DNA from: Pilaira anomala
Lineage: Eukaryota > Mucoromycota > Mucoromycetes > Mucorales > Mucoraceae
Reading direction: 5' to 3'
NCBI GenBank assembly: GCA_025716855.1
Contig: JAIXMQ010000051.1
Location: 62,001-126,000 of the forward strand
Length of the DNA stretch: 64,000 bases
Shown: positions 48,035 through 59,500 of the stretch, piece after piece
Layout of the letters: each line of letters starts with the position of its first letter
How positions within the stretch are numbered: the first letter of the stretch is position 1
Made by a program: the position numbers and the translations under genes
The notes under the pieces: model-generated
The model's database searches: none
Seen by the model: only the letters and a program-made list of their open reading frames with translations
Told to the model about the DNA's origin: nothing

Positions 48035-49607
48035 ACTAAACTATACGGCCAAAAGAAATTCCTTGTACAAAAAAAAACATATACACACATTATTATACTG
48101 TAAATACCCTCTTCCCAATACTATTACTTTTCTTTTTAAAATATACACTCTCAATTAAAAAAAAAAGGAAAATCATATAAAAAAAAAACCTTTCTCTGTG
48201 AGCGCCACACAAAAAAAAAACTATAAATATAACACGACTTTGGGGGGGGGAGACTCATGAGTAAAAAATACTTTGGTTGGCCATGTCTTCCTTGTGTTCC
48301 CGATCTCTTTTTATTACCACTTTAAGGATTTTGATGCGGCATCTAAAAAGAATATATTACAAAAAAGGGAACAAATTATTACTGTTATTCAAATGGTTCG
48401 AGAAGGTCTTTTTGTCGCTCTAGAATTTAAACTTTCTTTATTTTTAAAGTATAGTCTTTTGTTTTATTGATCTAAAATATAGTTGCAGTATGAATGACGA
48501 TCCCCTTTTGTTGTTTCCCGACAATACATCATTCATATTTTTTTGTTTCTAAAAATATGAATAATAAGAGGATATTCCCATTTTGATCTGAGTTTTATGC
48601 AAGTAATATGAGAGAAATGGGGTGGCCGGTTTATGGCTATAAGTAATTATAAAGCGAGTAAAACAATACCAGTTGTATAAACTCTATTTTTTTTTTATAT
48701 AGACTTCTTCGTTTGAAAGGAACCAAGTTTTCCAGAAAGTACATGATCGCTGAGGCTTGGAAAAAAAAGAAGTTAGATATTGGGCTTTTCATTTAAGAAG
48801 CCCTTTATAGTAACATTTTTTTTAAATGCCCCTCAACAATAATAAAGTTTTTACGAAACATGAAACTAAATACAAGGAAGCCAAGCTTTTATTATTCTAG
48901 GGGAGATTGAAGGTTTTCATTATTGAACTACAGGCGTGGGCAAATCAAAGACTAATAGTGCTTTGAAAACTCTCGTTTTTTTTTAGGGCTATGTACCTAT
49001 TATGAACGTTGGTAACAATACTTTATAAGAAATCTCGGCTTTTTTCTTTTGAAATAATCAGATACATATTACAACCTTAAATGACTAAAATTTGAATCAC
49101 AAGATATCGTGCCGACACAAATGTAAAATCTATATATATGCTGGGCTTTGAAAAGTATCTGGTATTAAGATAAATGACTAAGCATTTTATCAAAAGTCAT
49201 CCGCTGCTATTTTGTTGATATGTTCTTGACAATAAAAAAAAGGGGGAGGGGGGTGATAACCAAAACAATCAAGTCTTATGGTGAAAGATTTGGTATTCTT
49301 GCAAGGGAAAGGATGGTATAAGCTTATGCCTCTTTATTTACTTGCTGTAGAGTAGACCGATTAATAAATATTAACAATATGAGATATGCTTTCATAATAA
49401 TGCTAGCTACTAATTAAAGGAAAATAATTATTACAAATTAATTTAACAGAAAAGTGAATACAAAGAATACTTTTTTGCTTGTGACACTTGCTGATCGATT
49501 TGCCCTGACCTATTTTTTTGAGCTATCGATGAACAATCCTGCATTTTTTTTATACAATAACAATATTTTTATTGACAGGCCAAAACAAATTTTACCTTTC
49601 GTTCTCT

Positions 49608-49639
<32 letters not shown>

Positions 49640-50088
49640 GTTCGCTCTAATATCAAATATTGTATTTTTCAGGGAAAATAGGGAGAGGTACGTAATGACT
49701 TTATGAGAAAATGGTGTGTTTGTGACAGGATAAATAAACCAGACTTCTTGATTCGGATGATCGATGCTCATTTTGCTTTTAATTTATAGCTGTGCCATTG
49801 GGAAGTCTTGGATTTGATAAACATCGTGAATTAGACTTAAAATATTATTAAAAGAGAGATTCTCAGTCATTATATTGAATCCTGGTTTAGGATATCAATA
49901 ATTAGCTCATTTATACTAAAAATTATTTAATACGGCAAACAATTGTAACAACGTCTATATCTCCATTAAAAGGAGAAGTAATAAATATATAATAATTAAT
50001 TATTTTTTGAACTCCCGTAACACCTTCCTCTCCTTTTTCCTTTTTCACTGAAAAACTAAAACAAGAGAAAAGAGAGTGTGTGGAAGAC
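48035..50088. other. 2-kb intergenic region
   Basis: Between the tandem glycosyltransferase-like and kinesin genes. It contains a 10-G run at 48241-48250, a G-rich patch at 49240-49252 and a poly-T tract of about 28 at 49612-49639. The short frame 48273-48470 shows no motif. No gene recognised. Confidence 0.4.
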
Positions 50089-52545
50089 ATGAGCAATGTT
50101 AACTTGACAACAAACTATTTAAATATAGAACCACAACCCAGACTTCCAGTCAAGTCAGTTTCCACTTCAACCATTTCACTCTTACCACGTCCTGTTGCAA
50201 CTTTATCTCATCATCGTAAATCGAACATTCCAAAAAAATCCATCACTACAGTAAAACAACAAAGAGCAACAACAACACCTCGCGTACATAGAAGACGTAC
50301 TTCGAGCACTTCTTCTGCTAGTTCACAAAATTGGTTAACTAATATATTTTCTCAGCCTTCTCTTAAAAAATCAATTAAAAGTGTCATTCGTGTATCTTTT
50401 GATAATTTTGATCCAAATTATCAAATTCATGAGGATTCCATACGTTATATAGGCTCCAAACATAAAAAGAAATTCGAGTTTGGTAAGAAATAAGAGGAAA
50501 TGAGATTGGGGGAGTTTTTTTTTTTTATGTTGACTTTATATAGATCATGTATTTAGAGGTCATTCAACCAATCAGAATATTTATGATACCTGTGTACAAT
50601 CCACTATACAAAATGTAATGAAAGGTTTAAGTGGAACTGTATTTACTTATGGACAGCCTGGATCTGGTAAAACTCATGTAAGTTTACTGTTTATTTATTC
50701 TGTTACCAAAATTAAATTTAATTCAATAAAAACAAAAAAACCTATTAGACAATGGTAAAAAAAAAAAAAAGTTTTATTTATTTTATTAAAAAACATGTAT
50801 TAACTATTTCAAATATGTATACTATATGACTGTAGTTTGGTAAGTAATTATAAATGTTACAAATCACTATAGTATTTAACTTTGTCTTTTTGTAGGCAAT
50901 AAAAGAGATCCGGGTATTTTATCTTATACATTTGATACCGTTTTTGAGTCAATTAAAGAGGCATGTTTTTTTTAAAAAAAAAATAAGGAGTAGAAAACAA
51001 CATTCTAATAATGGAATTATAGGATGATGATCATGAATATATCCTATGTCTATCTTTTTTTGAAATAGCAAACGAAGTCATACGTGATCTTTTAGTGGAA
51101 CAAAGCACCGGATTGAAAATAGCAGATGATAACAAACGAGTAAGTACTTTGGTAAAGTTCAGATGGAATATGTGTAATTGATAAAGGCTATAGAGAGGAG
51201 CATATGTTACTTCTCTAAGAGAGCAAGTCATTACTTCTTCTTCAGATGCAATGCAATATATTCAAAAAGGAGAAGGTACAAAGGAAAAAACGAGAGAGAG
51301 AGAGAAAGAGTAAATTCTAATTTACGTCTACGTTAGCAAATCGATATTTGCTGGCAACGAATTACGATAGTCATCATAGTCGAGCGCATACTTTTATACA
51401 GCTGGTAAGTAAGCAGAATAAAAGAATTAATAAAAAAACTAATTGAAACAATACATTCAAATCAGACTGTCGAAAAAAGAGAATTATATAAAATGAGTAG
51501 TAGCGCAAGCGTTGTGAGTAGTGCAAGCAGCACTACTAGTAATAGTTCATTACGTAAAACACGAGTTCCAAAAACAAAACGAAGAGAAAACATTCAAATC
51601 TCTTATTTAGTGAGTACATATGATACTTTTTATATCACCAAGCACTAATATATAAAATTTAGTACCTAATTGACTTGGCAAGTAATGATAAGTCTGTATA
51701 CCAAGTTCTCAAGAGTCCGATCAACAAGAGCTGTTTAGCTTTAGAAGCTATTGTACACAATTTATCAGAAACTGGGAAAAGGTACATTCTAAAAATTGTA
51801 TCATATTTATCATATTCTTAACAGATAATATATAGTGCTGGACATCCTCTTCCTCCATACCACGACTCAAAACTAACTCGATTACTTCAACCGAGCTTCA
51901 TGGGCCAAGCAAATGTCGTCTGTCTCTGTACAATAGATTTGGAATCTGCATCACAAGACGAAATACCCACATTGGAAACATTAAATTTTGCATCTCGTAT
52001 TCGACGTATTCCTGCTTCTCCAAAAATAGGCGATATCTCGGAAGATAAATCCTTGTTGGTGAGGTACACCAACGAAATTTCCTTTCTTTCATTAAAATTA
52101 GAGAAACTCGAAAGGGAAAACCAAGAAAATCGACAAGACCTTGCCAAGATAAAATCTGTACTTGAACAAAGGTATAAAAGGAAAACAGTGAAAACAAAAA
52201 AAAATTTACACTGACATTTCATCCTAAATATGTAGACTTTACTACAAATCACGATTTATATTAACCTCAAAATCCCCACTAAACAAATCGATTCCAAAAT
52301 ACACACTCAACGATCAAGAAGAAGATCCTTGGAAAGTCATTGATAAGCTACGTGTTGATTTCGAAACACTAGCCGCAAGTAATAGCACTCAATTCGGTCA
52401 GCTCAAATCTGTCATGGAAGAAACACGTAGTTTGCCTGACGAAATAGCTCAACTAGAAGCCGAACTCAATATCACACGTGCAGAACTTCAAGTCACGCAA
52501 TTATTAGTAAATGAAAGAGATCCTTTACTTCGTTTACGTTTATAA
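50089..52545 (+). CDS. Divergent kinesin motor protein with microexons
   Basis: Microtubule-motor family protein. Model: join(50089..50482,50544..50677,50749..50754,50836..50839,50896..50960,51023..51139,51194..51275,51337..51404,51466..51609,51663..51781,51836..52171,52236..52545), 592 residues. A basic Ser/Thr-rich N-terminus (about 1-105) precedes the motor. The motor has P-loop YGQPGSGKTHTM (Lys about 174), FDTVFESI, SFFEIANEVIRDLL, a switch-I-like NYDSHHSRAH, a switch-II-like LIDLASND, INKSCLALEAIV and YHDSKLTRLLQPSF, then a short coiled coil. Exons 3 and 4 are 6 nt (ACAATG) and 4 nt (TTTG); they supply T-M and F-G of the conserved KTHTMxG motif. Exon 5 ends at a GC donor (GAG|GCATGT). 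Consensus switch residues are altered, so ATPase activity is doubtful. Subfamily not assigned. Confidence 0.8.
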
Positions 52546-52554
52546 AATAAAAAT

Positions 52555-53820
52555 TTATTGTGTGTCTCCTGTTACTGCAATATTAGATATTCTCCACATA
52601 AGCCATGAGCCCAACGATCTATATGGTCTCCAGATCTCCGTAAGTCGTGTCATTTCAACCGCATCTGGAAAGATTTTTTTTTTATCACTGGGAAGCTTAA
52701 GTCCAAAATGTTTTGCGACACCTCTTCGAACAGCTAAATCGCCTAATGGAAGTACATCTGGATGATTTAAGTCCATCATTAAAAACATATCTACTGTCCA
52801 CTAGAACAAATGCATTTGTGAGTTATAATTCATGCAAAATAAAGCATGAGATTGTATTTTACCTGTCCGATGCCTTTGACAGCGCACAGCTGAGTAGAAA
52901 TTTCGATATCTGACATTTCATGAAATTTTTCAGGTGTAATTGATCCATTTTCAAAATGAAGAGCAAGACTTTGGATGTACTCTGCCTTTTGTTTTAACCC
53001 TTTTTTTTTAGTTTCTCTCTTTATATACACCTTAATTTAAGTATACCTTTCGAGCAGATAATCCCGCAGATCTTAATTCATCTATACTTTTATCCAGTAC
53101 TTGAGCAGGCGTAGGAAATAGCTGTTGGTTCGGTAGATCAAAAAGTTTTAAAAAGCGAGCATAAATAGCGGAAGCGGCCTTTCCATGAATTTGTTGATAG
53201 ATGATAGCGCTTGTCAATGACCTAATGCAATTTTTTTTTTTAGCACATTTTTCTGTACTTTTTTTTTCTGACTTTTTTTTTTTTTTTTACTTAAATGGGT
53301 TCGATCCACCATCCGATTTTTGAAGTCGCTTTTGAAATGCTTCAATGGCTGCATTATCTAAATGAATAGCTAACTTTGGATCATATTTCTTTATATGTTC
53401 AACTGCTTGTTTTAAATGATCTTTTGTCATGATATCAAAGTTTTTTGTAGTTGGTTCTATTTGTGTTATCTATAAGATCCAGTTGTTATAATCTCTCTCT
53501 TCTATTGGGGTAGAAATGTGCATTATATACCTCTTTCTTTATTACTTTTTTCGTAATATTATTCAAGTTTGGCTCCTATATTACACGTTTGAACTATGTA
53601 TGTCATAGATATATAGATATTATAGTTACCTTCCTGACAACCTTTTTTAAGGTTTTGCTACGCAAAATTGCATGAGTTTAATTATATCATTTATTTTTTT
53701 TACTAATATAACTTACGTTTTTTTAATTGGGATTTTCTTTTCTTTATAGAGAACAGGTACTTTCTTTGAAAGTCTGGTACTTGTTCTTACTGCCATGTCC
53801 TTCGCTTGACTTGCCATTGA
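52555..53820 (-). CDS. MAG1: DNA-3-methyladenine glycosylase (HhH-GPD)
   Basis: Base-excision repair enzyme that removes alkylated purines; nuclear. Model: complement(join(52555..52800,52863..52985,53047..53221,53291..53469,53531..53575,53630..53657,53717..53820)), 299 residues, normal for the Mag1/AlkA family. A basic N-terminus is assembled from three small exons (34 residues, then 28 and 45 nt), all in phase. Conserved blocks: PFKSLTSAIIYQQIHGKAA, DELRSAGLSARK, the helix-hairpin-helix LCAVKGIGQWTVDMFLM, and PLGDLAVRRG carrying the catalytic Asp (about residue 239), then WRPYRSLGSWLMWR. Its stop lies nine bases from the kinesin stop (convergent), and it is divergent from the ubiquitin protease gene across 163 bases. 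Confidence 0.9.
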
Positions 53821-53983
53821 AATTAAAAAAGAAAGAATCCAAGAAGTATTAGTTAGAAAAAAAACCCTGAGTCTTAAATAATTGATGTGTGTCGTCGTCG
53901 TGACCTCTTAACAAATAATAATAATGCAGAGTTTATTTTTCCAAGATAACTTTTTTCTTTTTCTTTTTCTTTACCTATAAAAA
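53821..53983. promoter_or_regulatory. Short bidirectional promoter MAG1/USP
   Basis: 163 bases separate two start codons on opposite strands, so both promoters must fit here. It contains a GTCGTCGTCGTGACC stretch (53889-53903) in AT-rich DNA and a C/T-rich run before 53984. Confidence 0.5.
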
Positions 53984-55319
53984 ATGACAGTATCATTACC
54001 TGAACTCACAAGAAGAGCTACTGTAGATAAATCAGAATTTACGAAATATTCTATTAAATCATGGATAAACTCAGTTTCCAAGTTATTTGAAGCAGTAAAG
54101 AAAAAAAAAGTGCCAAGAGAAAGGAATATATACAGGAACTAAACTTTTTGTTATAGGGTGACTTGGCCTATTTACAAAACAATATTGGAGACGCCTATGT
54201 CTATTATATGAAAGGCTGCAGGTAAACTTTTACTTTTTTTAAAAAAGAAATGAACAATATTAAAACAATAAACAGTATTATGATAGAAATAATCGCTAAA
54301 CATCAAAACTACAAAGAAGCAAAAAAGGACCCAACCTACATCCAGTTAAAAAATGTAAGTCATTTCGTCATTTCCACCAAAATTGTTTCTAACCACTTTT
54401 TGTTAGCGTACAAACGACGACGTCCTTGAACGTCTAGAAAGACTCTTGGCCGACATTCAAGCAGTAGATGTAGTGAATGAAGATGAAGTCATGGCAAAGT
54501 ATCCCATTTTGAATGATATGCCCGGGAATCAAACTCAGTATGACTTCCCGTCTGTACCTACACACTCTCCTCTTAAAACTTCTCGATCCCCGACCATGCC
54601 AACATCACCTTCTATGCCAATGCCTATGCCTTCTTCGCCGGCAATGACTATGCCGGAACCTATGCCTGCACCTGCACCTACGCCCATTACAAAAGACGGT
54701 ATTCAGATTCCTCCACCTACCGGATACAGCTTTCCTCCTTCAGTCGTAGTAGATGCAAAGCAATTAGCTGCATGGCTCACTAAAAAGCATGAGTCAGATT
54801 ACAATATTTTGATATTGGATGTTCGACCTCGCGATGTATCTGATAGAGGATGTATTAAACATAAATGGACTACTCAAATTGAGCCATTGATCTTGAAAGA
54901 AAAGTAAGGGGACATTGGATATATAAATGAATAGACATACTCATTTTTTTTTACGTGTAGTGTATCAAGTAGAAGAATTGAGGAATCCATGATGATGAAC
55001 AGAGATCATGAACAATTCATATTTAGTAATCGCCATCAATTCGATCTTGTAGTCTATTACGATGAAAACTCAACTAAGCTTCATAACGATCCACATTGCG
55101 CATTATATAACCTTCGAGCTGCTATTTTCGACATGGAATTTGAAAAACATTTATTAAGAGCACCTATGATGTTAATTGGCGGTTTTGAGGCCTGGAAATC
55201 TATTATTGGAGAAAGTGGAATTTATAAGTATCAAGAAAAATCCGATAAAACTTCGAATCTGACTCCAGTGAAGCATCATAAAACAATGTACGATCTAGTA
55301 AGTTATTTCCCATCCTTTT

Positions 55320-55353
<34 letters not shown>

Positions 55354-57225
55354 TATAGCTTACATTTTTTTTTTTCTTCGAATTTATAGTTTAATAGTGG
55401 TTACTCGGGTGGAAGTAAGGAATCCATGAGTATATATACTGAAAGAAATAGTGTTCCACCACTCCGAGGTATATTCAGCAACAATTTAAACCAACCCTCT
55501 CCTCGACTTTCTACCAACTATTCTCCTACGAATTACACGATGCCTATACCCCAACCTATTGTGAATACAACAACGCAATACCCTCAAGTTCCCACAAACC
55601 TCTCAAGAAAAAATACATTTATTGACAACCCATTTCATAGTTTTACAAGAACTAGTAACAAGAAATTCGGTGTTCCGCCCTTACCTCCAAAAAACATTCG
55701 ACCTTATACTATTGATGAAGGTACAACCGGTATCCCCCCACCACTTCCACCTAAGCCAAGTGACATGTATGCTCTTTCTCCCAGAGATGAAAGTAGAACA
55801 GCACCTGTATCTGATAACTCATTTTCTCAAATGGGTGGTGTAGTAAATGGTACAACTGGTCTCAAAAATTTAGGAAATACTTGTTTTATGAACTCAATCA
55901 TTCAGTGTCTCAGTGGTACTATTCCATTTGCACGTTACTTTCTCTGTAAGTTTTTTTTTTTATTATTTATTTATTGAATTCTTTTAAATACTAATTGTAT
56001 CATGTATAGCTGGATCTTATAAAAAGCATATAAATAAAGAGAACCATTTAGGTACAGGAGGTGTAGTTGCGGAATCATTCACTACTCTTTTGCGTACAAT
56101 GTGGAGCGCACAATATAACTTCATCTCACCTGCCATGTTTCGAGAAGCACTAATTCAATTCGCACCCCAATTCAAAGGAAGTGAACAACACGACTCACAA
56201 GAGTTCCTTAATTTCTTGTTGGATGGTTTACATGAGGACTGTAACTTGATTCGAAAGAGACCTCAGCCTACTCCTGAGTCAGAAGAAGAAGAGGCCTGGT
56301 TTGAGCAGTTACCTGATTGGAGAGCAAGTGGTATTGCTTGGGAAAAGTATCTTTTAAGAAATTCGAGTGTGGTTGTGAGTTTATTTCAGGGACAATATAA
56401 GAGTCAATTGAGATGTTTGACTTGTCATGCCGTAAGTTTTATATAAAGTATACATGTTAAAGATATTTACTTCTCTTTTGCTCTTTAGACATCTACTACG
56501 TATAATACATTTATGTCATTATCTTTACCTATTCCAGCAAATAGTAGAGGTGGACCCAGCAGTGTCTCATTGTATCAATGCTTAGACTACTTTGTTAAAG
56601 AAGAAATTCTTGAAAAGGATGATGCATGGAATTGTCCTAAATGTAAGACGTTACGTAGAGCAAGTAAATCTCTTACTCTTTCCAAGTTACCTGATGTCTT
56701 ATTAATTCATCTTAAACGGTTCTCGTTTGATGGTCCTTTTAAGAACAAGTTGGAAACTATTGTGGATTCTCCCATGACGTAAGTAGTAATTCTTTTTATA
56801 TGTATACACAAGTTACTTATAATATTTTGTATGTTTATGTTTTATAGTGGGTTGGACTTATCAAGATACGTTCCTCGTACCATGTTTCCTCCGGATATAC
56901 CTGTTGAAAAATCTACTTTTTGCTATGATCTTTATGCTGTTTCTGTAAGTACTTTGTTTTTTATAAAAAAGAAAAGAATGGAAACTAATATATTATGTAG
57001 AACCATTTCGGATCATTGACAGGTGGACATTATACTGCAGTTGTACGCAACGGTTATAAAAATGAGTGGCATAATTTTGATGATTCACGATTCTCTGTTT
57101 GTGATGAATCCAAAGTATTGGTATGTTAATTGATTCTTTATATCTATTTTTTTTCTCTAACAATTTTCTTTATCTAGACCCGAGCTGCATACAATTTATT
57201 CTATGTTAGATCTACCGTAAAATAG
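53984..57225 (+). CDS. Ubiquitin-specific protease, Doa4/USP8-like, with rhodanese domain
   Basis: Cysteine protease that recovers ubiquitin from endosomal cargo. Model: join(53984..54094,54157..54221,54276..54354,54407..54903,54961..55297,55390..55945,56010..56431,56489..56778,56848..56944,57001..57120,57178..57225), 873 residues. An N-terminal helical USP8-dimerisation/MIT-like part ([20 protein letters not shown]) is followed by a Pro/Met-rich linker with a [12 protein letters not shown] run, a rhodanese domain (about 200-310; [17 protein letters not shown]), proline motifs PPLPPK twice, and the USP catalytic domain. Cys box: [18 protein letters not shown] (Cys about 528). Zinc-ribbon cysteines: CLTCHA and CPKCKT. 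His box: [14 protein letters not shown] (His about 828). Domain order matches yeast Doa4/Ubp5 and animal USP8. Ssh4 in the same window works in the same sorting pathway. Confidence 0.9.
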
Positions 57226-57418
57226 ACATATATGCACACTTTATAAATATATCTACTACTTTTTTCTTTTTTTTTTGTTAAATACTTTATTTAAAAAATG
57301 ATACACGCTTTTTTTTAGTTGATAGATTGAAATTTAAGTCTACGAATAATTAACCAAACAATAATAAAGACAATAACCCAAGTTTGATCTAATCATTTAT
57401 GTATTTAGTAAATATACA

Positions 57419-57868
57419 TTACCCAACTTCATTATTATTATACTCACATGAACAACTGCGAAGATGGTAAAAAATACCGGAATTGGTACAATCGAATTTA
57501 ACTTCTTCGTAGAATAATGGTGTTTTGACTGGAAATCCTTTACTTGCATAATTAAGAGCACCTGACACAATAATAGGACTTGATTTGATGATAGTACATT
57601 TAGCTGGTCCTGTAAGAGCATTATATAGATTTACTACCAGAGTAGATATGTATCGGTAGTAAAATGATATCATTTGAGGACTCGCAGTACATAGATTATA
57701 AAAAATCAAAATGTACTTTAAAAAGATGTTGATATCTTGTTGAACGTAATTATGAATTAAAATAAAAGTACTTTGAATGTATAGTAACAAAGCCAACAAC
57801 CTTTCTCGATAAATGGAAAATAGTGTATTGGCCTTGAGTAAAATTGGAATAATGACCAACATTTTCAT
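57419..57868 (-). CDS. Uncharacterised small protein, possibly membrane-associated
   Basis: Not recognised. Intronless 149-residue frame from ATG 57868 (MKMLVIIPILLKAN). It is hydrophobic and aromatic in its first half (LLALLLYIQSTFILIHNYV, YILIFYNLC), with a C-terminal half containing CTIIKSSPIIVSGALNY, FPVKTPLFYEEVKFDC and the Cys cluster HLRSCSCEYNN. It sits alone between the USP and ROGDI genes. Codon content is ordinary and not low-complexity, and the composition looks protein-like, so I keep it. There is no homologue I can name, and it may be a chance frame. Confidence 0.45.
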   Translation of the reverse strand: MKMLVIIPILLKANTLFSIYRERLLALLLYIQSTFILIHNYVQQDINIFLKYILIFYNLCTASPQMISFYYRYISTLVVNLYNALTGPAKCTIIKSSPIIVSGALNYASKGFPVKTPLFYEEVKFDCTNSGIFYHLRSCSCEYNNNEVG

Positions 57869-58028
57869 ACATGAAAGAGAAAACGGAAACAAATGGGGGA
57901 GGGGGTTTTCATTCCTTTTTATATATGATTTGAATAATGAATTTGGTTTTTATTATGAAGTTCTTTTATTAATTAATAGATAAAAAAAGAATTTATTATC
58001 AACAACACATATAATGAATTTTATTTTA

Positions 58029-59323
58029 TTAGGCTTCGATTTGAAGCAACATTTGTTTATATGTTTGACACCATTCCAAAATAGATTTTAACAGGAACTT
58101 GAGTTCTGTCAAAGTAGGTGATTGAGTCTGTGTCTTGACTTCATCAACGATCATGACTTGTTTATCCTTATATGTTCTATTTTAAAAGTTATTAGTAGCT
58201 GGAAATATAGCAGAAGATGTCTGAACTTACACTACAGTATGTTGACTATCTACTTTGGTTCCATGTTTGATATAATTATAATCTAGAGCATATACATTAC
58301 AAGCAATGAATACATCTTGGATACAAAACTCTATTGCAACATCTTGTTTCAAAGGCGGACTAAAGAACTAAACAAAAAATCAATAGGTTATATCAACATA
58401 TAGCATAACAGTCTAATCCTTACTTTAGGATGACACACTTTGTAAGGGAATAAAGAAGCTTCACTCGGGTAATCAAATGCATGAAGTGCACGGTCCACGT
58501 ATCTATACATGATTTCCATCAACTTGTATATACATTTTAGTTTATAATCAGCATCAATATTTATTTATTATCTCTTACTTCGATCATTGCTTGTTTATAA
58601 GACGGTATAATAAACGTTTGTATTTCATTTAATGCTAGTGATAAGTAATTGCTTGCTTGTTGTACCTGCGTATATATATTTAATCATAGGACATACACTA
58701 ATAATATTGCATATATTACTTGTTCAAGAAAATAAGGTGTTGTATTTGCTATAGCTGCTTTTATAGGCGCATCTTGATAATAATGAGGTAACTTAATTTG
58801 AAGTTCCTAAGTAAATAAAACAAAATTTAAAATGCAATGTTGATAATTTTTAAAGATTGTAATTAATTTACGGCTTTTGTAATATGCGATCCACTTAATG
58901 TAATAAACCCTTTGATCGTATCGTTTCTATTTGTCTAACATATTAGAAGCTAGCAATAAATAAATTCATCTTTATATTTACTGTGTAATAGGCAATGAAT
59001 CTGTTTTAGCTATATAGTATAAGAAAAAGTTTAGCATAAACTAAAAAGTAATAAAAAAAAAGGTATTTCTAACTTTGACTGGTCAAGATATTTTGACTCT
59101 TCTATTAAAACTGTTCAGTCTAAAATTTATATATTTAACAAAGAAAACAAACCTCAAGTTGAGTCTTTATCTTTTCCAACATGGGAGGAATAACTTCATG
59201 GAGTAGCCATTCTCTTTGCTTCACCTAAAACATCAATCGAAATAAGTTTCTCATCTCTATCTTTTTTTATAAACTTATAAATTAAAATAGTACTGCTGTA
59301 TTATTCTCTTCTACTGTATGCAT
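58029..59323 (-). CDS. ROGDI/Rav2-like protein
   Basis: Member of the Rogdi leucine-zipper family; yeast Rav2 is part of RAVE, which assembles the vacuolar V-ATPase. Model: complement(join(58029..58176,58231..58367,58424..58522,58579..58665,58720..58806,58872..58926,58982..59009,59074..59101,59153..59224,59294..59323)), 256 residues, ten small exons, all phases consistent. Conserved blocks: QREWLLHEVIPPMLEKI, NDTIKGFITLSGSHITKAEL (compare VKGVLTLQGD), QASNYLSLALNEIQTFI, LMEIMYRYVDRALHAF, FFSPPLKQDVAIEFCIQDVF, and a final helical stretch LKFLLKSILEW. Two 28-nt exons were placed by phase and homology and are the least certain. It is divergent from HEM14 over 177 bases. Confidence 0.75.
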
Positions 59324-59500
59324 TGTTCAAAAAGAGAGTGTAAAAAGAAACAGTTTAGATAAAAGAATCCAAAAAAAGGAAAACGGGATCGTACCAATTT
59401 AATGCGTGCTTACGCGCGAGTCACGTTGTAATATATAATTCAAAACCTGGGTGTATGTTTTCTCGAGAAAGAGAACTCCTTCTCCTTTCTTGTTCTAAAT
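59324..59500. promoter_or_regulatory. Short bidirectional promoter ROGDI/HEM14
   Basis: 177 bases between opposite start codons. It contains a relatively GC-rich element, TTACGCGCGAGTCACG (59411-59426), which includes an ACGCG core, in otherwise AT-rich DNA. Function inferred from position only. Confidence 0.5.
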
